DNA of 64,000 nucleotides from an uncultured Litoreibacter sp. (lineage in GTDB: Bacteria; Pseudomonadota; Alphaproteobacteria; Rhodobacterales; Rhodobacteraceae). The stretch covers positions 672,001 to 736,000 of the forward strand of contig CANLUY010000001.1 in NCBI GenBank assembly GCA_947494435.1, in the 5' to 3' direction. Shown here piece after piece: positions 63,349 to 64,000 of this stretch (the stretch's first letter is position 1; every line of letters starts with the position of its first letter). The notes under the pieces are model-generated. The model saw only the letters and a program-made list of their open reading frames with translations. It had not been told where the DNA came from and ran no database searches. Position numbers and translations under genes: made by a program.

Positions 63349-63839
63349 AAGTCCAAAGACCTTGCGATGAAATCCGCAATGCCTGCCGTGTCATCAAGAT
63401 CAAGCACCGGAATATCCAGCCCGTCCGGGGCTGCATTGCTGGCCACGGCCCGAATGGTGGGATCATCTCGCGCGATCAATGGTTGCCCCGTTTCGCGCCG
63501 ATGCGCTTCGATCTTCGGGTGGCCATCGCGTTTATAGCCTTCCACCAACACCAGATCGACCGGATCAAGCTTGGTCAAAAGCGCTTCTAAAGGTGGCTCA
63601 TCGGCGCCCCGCAGCTCGCTCATCAACGCCCACCGGTTTGCGGAAGAAAGTAGCACTTGAGACGCCCCCGCCACGCGGTGTCGGTCACTGTCCTTCCCGG
63701 GTTTGTCGACATCAAAACTGTGATGGGCATGCTTGAGTGTCGAGACGCTTAAACCGCGCGCAACAAACTCCGCAACCAGCCGTTCCATCAGGCCGGTTTT
63801 TCCGGAATTTTTCCAACCCACGACGCCAAAGACATTCAT
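63345..63839 (-). CDS. mobB: Molybdopterin-guanine dinucleotide biosynthesis protein MobB, 164 aa
   Basis: A small GTP-binding protein with P-loop GVVGWKNSGKTGLMERL, Walker B-like LVLVEGYKRDGHPKIE and STLKHAHHSFDVDKPGKDS. It assists MobA in attaching GMP to molybdopterin. ATG 63839 overlaps the mobA stop (ATGA at 63836-63839). Confidence 0.93.
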   Translation of the reverse strand: MNVFGVVGWKNSGKTGLMERLVAEFVARGLSVSTLKHAHHSFDVDKPGKDSDRHRVAGASQVLLSSANRWALMSELRGADEPPLEALLTKLDPVDLVLVEGYKRDGHPKIEAHRRETGQPLIARDDPTIRAVASNAAPDGLDIPVLDLDDTAGIADFIARSLDL

Positions 63840-64000
63840 CTCAACAATTCCTCTGCCCGGGCCATATCTTCGGGCGTATTCACATTGAAAAACGGATCAA
63901 ACGGTATGACCGGAAATTCAGCCAGCCCTGTGCCATGCCGATCCGTCCATTGGACAACTTTGCGCACACCGTCTTCCAAAGCTGCGCGCAGATCGTCCCG
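63836..64000 (-). CDS. mobA: C-terminal end of MobA (truncated by window edge)
   Basis: The minus-strand frame enters from base 64000 and ends at TGA 63836-63838. The last codons read DPFFNVNTPEDMARAEELLR, the typical C-terminus of molybdenum cofactor guanylyltransferase, where the NVNTPEDL-type motif is conserved. The N-terminal nucleotide-binding part lies outside the window. It overlaps mobB by four bases. Confidence 0.88.
   Translation of the reverse strand, partial: RDDLRAALEDGVRKVVQWTDRHGTGLAEFPVIPFDPFFNVNTPEDMARAEELLR

Overview
The window looks like chromosomal DNA of a marine alphaproteobacterium of the Roseobacter group (Rhodobacteraceae). Evidence: a complete beta-hydroxyaspartate cycle operon, a membrane-bound cytochrome c urate hydroxylase (PuuD type), an iron-sulfur cryptochrome/photolyase of the CryB type with cysteines at the CryB positions, TRAP transporters, and the mreBCD-mrdA-rodA order. 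The genus cannot be told from the sequence alone. I see no rRNA, tRNA, CRISPR array, insertion sequence or prophage.

Layout. 1-1.1 kb: tail of a TPR-like gene and two small unrecognised genes. 1.3-4.0 kb: a DNA-repair pair, a radical SAM protein and a DUF4130-UdgX fusion. 4.1-4.6 kb: two small stress-type proteins (CsbD, PLDc_N). 4.7-19.7 kb: an alginate/oligouronate catabolic locus. It holds a kduI pseudogene with two in-frame stops, kdgF, two paralogous GntR/FCD regulators, a TRAP importer, a MATE exporter, an AlgS-M1-M2-Q2-like ABC importer, a PL15-like exo-oligoalginate lyase and an SDR that resembles DEH reductases. Oligouronides would enter by the ABC system, be cut to unsaturated monomers, be linearised (KdgF) and be reduced to KDG by the SDR. 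This bypasses the KduI step that is broken here. Tandem TAGTATG-type repeats mark the promoters.

19.8-35.5 kb: nitrogen and glyoxylate metabolism. A fatty acid hydroxylase is followed by (S)-ureidoglycine aminohydrolase, then bhcR divergent from bhcABCD (glyoxylate to oxaloacetate), a urate/xanthine permease, ureidoglycolate lyase, HIU hydrolase, a LysR regulator and urate hydroxylase. Urate breakdown ends in glyoxylate, which the bhc enzymes can assimilate. A PhnDCEE-type ABC importer of unknown substrate follows. 35.6-39.8 kb: an FAD-linked hydroxyacid dehydrogenase, a UDG-superfamily protein, SseB and GhrA.

39.8-64 kb: mostly core genes. These are rodA-mrdA-mreD-mreC-mreB (cell shape), rlmJ, leuA with a leucine-rich leader peptide, an SDR and CryB-type photolyase, a MORN-repeat secreted protein, nadE, a secreted esterase, a PAS/ATPase protein that lacks the phospho-accepting histidine, gltX, a TlpA-like thioredoxin, argH with a tiny lipoprotein, greA, a two-helix membrane protein, and a molybdenum cofactor operon (mobA-mobB-DUF429-like-moeA) that runs off the right edge. 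Three copies of an intergenic repeat with two compensating hairpins lie at about 48.2, 57.3 and 61.2 kb.

Nothing here is clearly a wholly new defence or mobile system. The most unusual items are the repeat family, the double-nonsense kduI, the leu leader, the UdgX/radical SAM pair and the ureide-to-BHAC gene linkage.
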